Of a stretch of 32,548 bases of DNA, positions 30,623-32,548 are shown in pieces. Position 1 is the stretch's first letter. Each line of letters begins with the position of its first letter. The stretch lies in the IMG/VR virus record IMGVR_UViG_3300046471_000232, positions 1 through 32,548 of that record; one strand, written 5' to 3'. The position numbers and the translations under genes were made by a program. This DNA is from a virus. The notes under the pieces are model-generated. The model ran no database searches, was not told the origin of the DNA, and was given only the letters and a program-made list of their open reading frames with translations.

Positions 30623-31087
30623 ATGATGTTAACGCTCGGATTATTTGTGTTTCAGCTTCAGACCGTCCCTTATCAGAGCCTGCAACGCAATGTTGATTAC
30701 CGCTGGCCGTCAAACAGCCGTGTTGGCCAGCGTCCCGCGCTGCAATTTCTCGGTGTGAATGAGGAAAAAATTACCCTGTCAGGGGTGCTGATGCCGGAAA
30801 TCACCGGCGGACGTATGTCACTGCTGGTACTTAACCAGATGGCGGATGAGGGCAAGGCGTGGCCGCTGCTGGAGGGCTCCGGCACTATTTATGGCATGTT
30901 TGTTGTGGAAAGCCTCAGTGAGACCCGCAGTGAATTCTTTGCCGATGGCAGCGCGCGAAGCATTGAATTTACGCTAACGCTCACCCGCGTGGATGAGACC
31001 CTGACCTCCATGTTTGGTGACTTGCAGGCGCAGGCTGACGGATTGCTGAATAAAGCGAGCTCGGCGGTGCAGGGGGTATGGTCATGA
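30623..31087 (+). CDS. U: Tail protein gpU
   Basis: 154-aa tail protein (P2: 159), near the tail tip in P2. It begins MMLTLGLFVFQLQTVPYQSL and keeps VDYRWPSNSRVGQRPALQFL and TLTLTRVDETLTSMFGDLQA. AGAGGA lies 8 bases before the start at 30623. Its stop overlaps the D start as ATGA. Confidence 0.95.
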   Translation: MMLTLGLFVFQLQTVPYQSLQRNVDYRWPSNSRVGQRPALQFLGVNEEKITLSGVLMPEITGGRMSLLVLNQMADEGKAWPLLEGSGTIYGMFVVESLSETRSEFFADGSARSIEFTLTLTRVDETLTSMFGDLQAQADGLLNKASSAVQGVWS

Positions 31088-32247
31088 TCACGGGTATGAC
31101 ACTCGATGCCGGGGCGAAACTGGCTCCGGCGTTTATGCTGACGCAGGCGGGTAATGACATCACGAAAGATATCAGCGCCCGGTTGTTATCTCTGACGCTC
31201 ACGGATAACAGGGGGTTTGAAGCTGACCAGCTCGACATTGAGCTCGATGACAGCGACGGTCTGGTGGAAATGCCTGCGCGCGGCGCGGTGCTCTCCCTGT
31301 TCTTGGGCTGGCAGGGTGCGGCGCTGCTGGGTAAGGGAAAATTTACGGTTGATGAAGTTGAACACCGTGGCGCGCCGGATACGCTGACTATCCGGGCGCG
31401 CAGTGCTGACTTTCGCGGCACCCTGAACTCACGGCGTGAAATGTCTTACCACGACACTACGCTCGGTCAGGTGGTGGAGCAGATCGCCGCGCGCAATAAG
31501 CTGACGGCCAGCGTAGCCACGCAGTTAAACGCCATCAGTATTCCGCACATTGATCAGTCTCAGGAATCTGACGCCAAGTTTTTAACCCGTCTGGCCACGC
31601 GCAACGGGGCTGACGTTTCGGTGAAAGCCGGTAAGTTACTTTTTCTGAAAGCTGGAAGCGGCACTACCGCCAGCGGCAAGCCCATACCGACCATGACGAT
31701 TGAACGTGCAGACGGTGACCGGCATCAGTTTGCCATTGCTGACCGGGGCGCTTACACCGGCGTAACGGCCAAATGGTTACACACCAAAGACCCTAAGCCG
31801 AAAAAGCAAAAGGTCAAAATCCAGCGAAAGCCCAAGTTTAAACAACTGCGCGCTCTGCAACATCCGAAGGCCAAACCAGCCGCCGTCAAAAAATCAGCGG
31901 CCACGCCGGAGGAAAAAGAGGGTGAATATATGGCAGGCGAAGCGGATAACGTGTTTGCACTGACAACCACCTACGCCAGTAAAGCGCAGGCCATGCGCGC
32001 AGCGGCGGCGAAGTGGGATAAGTTGCAACGTGGGGTGGCCGAATTCTCCATTAATCTGGCTATGGGGCGCGCGGATTTATACCCCGAAACGCCGGTGCAG
32101 GTTAAAGGGTTTAAGCGCGTCATAGACGACCAGTCATGGATTATCACTAAGGTGGTTCACTCACTCAGCAATAGTGGCTACACGACTTCCCTAGACCTCG
32201 AGGTAAGGCTTTCACAGGTGGAGTATGAGAGCGAAGAGGAAGAATGA
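31084..32247 (+). CDS. D: Baseplate hub gpD
   Basis: Late control gene D protein, a gp27-like baseplate hub on which the spike sits. 387 aa from MITGMTLDAGAKLAPAFMLT, the P2 length. Conserved parts are TLTDNRGFEADQLDIELDD, HIDQSQESDAKFLTRLATRN and EYMAGEADNVFALTTTYASK. A lysine-rich insert lies at about 237-275 (KPKKQKVKIQRKPKFKQL). I chose ATG 31084, 7 bases after GGGGG and overlapping the U stop; an in-frame ATG at 31078 is also possible. Confidence 0.96.
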   Translation: MITGMTLDAGAKLAPAFMLTQAGNDITKDISARLLSLTLTDNRGFEADQLDIELDDSDGLVEMPARGAVLSLFLGWQGAALLGKGKFTVDEVEHRGAPDTLTIRARSADFRGTLNSRREMSYHDTTLGQVVEQIAARNKLTASVATQLNAISIPHIDQSQESDAKFLTRLATRNGADVSVKAGKLLFLKAGSGTTASGKPIPTMTIERADGDRHQFAIADRGAYTGVTAKWLHTKDPKPKKQKVKIQRKPKFKQLRALQHPKAKPAAVKKSAATPEEKEGEYMAGEADNVFALTTTYASKAQAMRAAAAKWDKLQRGVAEFSINLAMGRADLYPETPVQVKGFKRVIDDQSWIITKVVHSLSNSGYTTSLDLEVRLSQVEYESEEEE

Positions 32248-32264
32248 ATTATCTGATTAACTCG

Positions 32265-32293
32265 TTGTTTTATATGTATTTAGTGGCTAGAAT
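32265..32293 (+). promoter_or_regulatory. Candidate sigma-70 promoter of ogr
   Basis: TTGTTT (32265-32270), 17-base spacer, TAGAAT (32288-32293), ending 36 bases before the ogr start. It is good enough for basal expression of the activator independent of the D operon; P2 ogr is likewise transcribed both from its own promoter and from read-through. Confidence 0.65.
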
Positions 32294-32329
32294 TGCTGCA
32301 TATTAAAGCGATTCATTGAGGTGATGATC

Positions 32330-32548
32330 ATGTTCCATTGTCCAATTTGCAAACATGCGGCGCATACCCGTTCCAGCCGTTACCTGAGTGAGAACACCAA
32401 AGAGCGATACAATCAGTGCCAGAACATCAACTGCGGACATACCTTTAAGACGATGGAGTCATTCGACGGCTCAATTATGAAGCCGGGTCATATCAATGCG
32501 GTGTTGCCTCATCCCACCTCACACGGTCAACAAACCTTCCTCATGTAA
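32330..32548 (+). CDS. ogr: Late transcription activator Ogr
   Basis: 72 aa, the P2 Ogr length. It is a zinc-binding activator that recruits host RNA polymerase through the alpha subunit to the late promoters. MFHCPICKHAAHTRSSRYLS and KERYNQCQNINCGHTF hold the four zinc cysteines (C4, C7, C30, C35). The ATG at 32330 follows GAGG by 8 bases. Its stop codon is the last base of the window; attR should lie just beyond. Confidence 0.97.
   Translation: MFHCPICKHAAHTRSSRYLSENTKERYNQCQNINCGHTFKTMESFDGSIMKPGHINAVLPHPTSHGQQTFLM

Overview
The window is a complete P2-type temperate phage genome (Peduoviridae, P2/186 branch) as a linear prophage. It runs from the stop codon of the integrase gene at base 1 to the stop codon of the late activator gene ogr at base 32548, so the attachment sites must lie just outside both ends. 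The host is most likely a member of the Enterobacterales: nearly every structural gene matches the P2 set in order, orientation and length, and the 19-base cos sequence is almost that of coliphage 186. The species cannot be fixed from the sequence.

Layout. (1) 1-1867: integrase and the C immunity repressor on the minus strand facing cox on the plus strand, with overlapping promoter signals between them. (2) 1853-2492: a bidirectional terminator and a small inverted two-gene cassette, a 37-aa charged peptide and a two-TM protein that resembles SLATT effectors. (3) 2639-6121: the early replication operon (Fil-like, B-like, DUF2732-like, TraR/DksA zinc finger, DUF5405-like, and the rolling-circle initiator A with a shortened C-terminus). 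(4) 6342-10319: one AT-rich minus-strand gene for a 1325-aa PD-(D/E)XK-like nuclease-NACHT protein, in the slot where P2 carries tin and old. (5) 10641-10659: cos. (6) 10784-10954: a 56-aa gene with its own promoter-like and terminator signals. (7) 11168-16859: packaging and capsid genes Q, P, O, N, M. (8) 16955-19778: L, X, holin, SAR endolysin, nested spanins, R and S. (9) 19870-20367: an AT-rich lipoprotein cargo gene. (10) 20496-25820: baseplate and fibre genes V, W, J, I, H, G, ending in a strong terminator. (11) 25943-32247: tail genes FI, FII, E/E', T, U, D. (12) 32330-32548: ogr.

How it works together. C keeps the prophage silent; Cox and Int drive excision; A and B drive replication; Ogr then activates the late operons. 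DNA is cut at cos by the P/M terminase and packaged through the Q portal into O/N capsids; contractile tails are assembled from the V-to-D genes; lysis uses a pinholin-like protein, a SAR endolysin and spanins. The backbone looks intact, so this could be an inducible prophage.

The novel content is in four cargo slots: between cox and the replication operon, between A and cos, between cos and Q, and between S and V. The NACHT-nuclease gene is the best candidate for an anti-phage system. The inverted peptide/two-TM pair is the least understood, and its insertion appears to have changed how the early operon is transcribed. No tRNA, CRISPR array or insertion sequence was seen.
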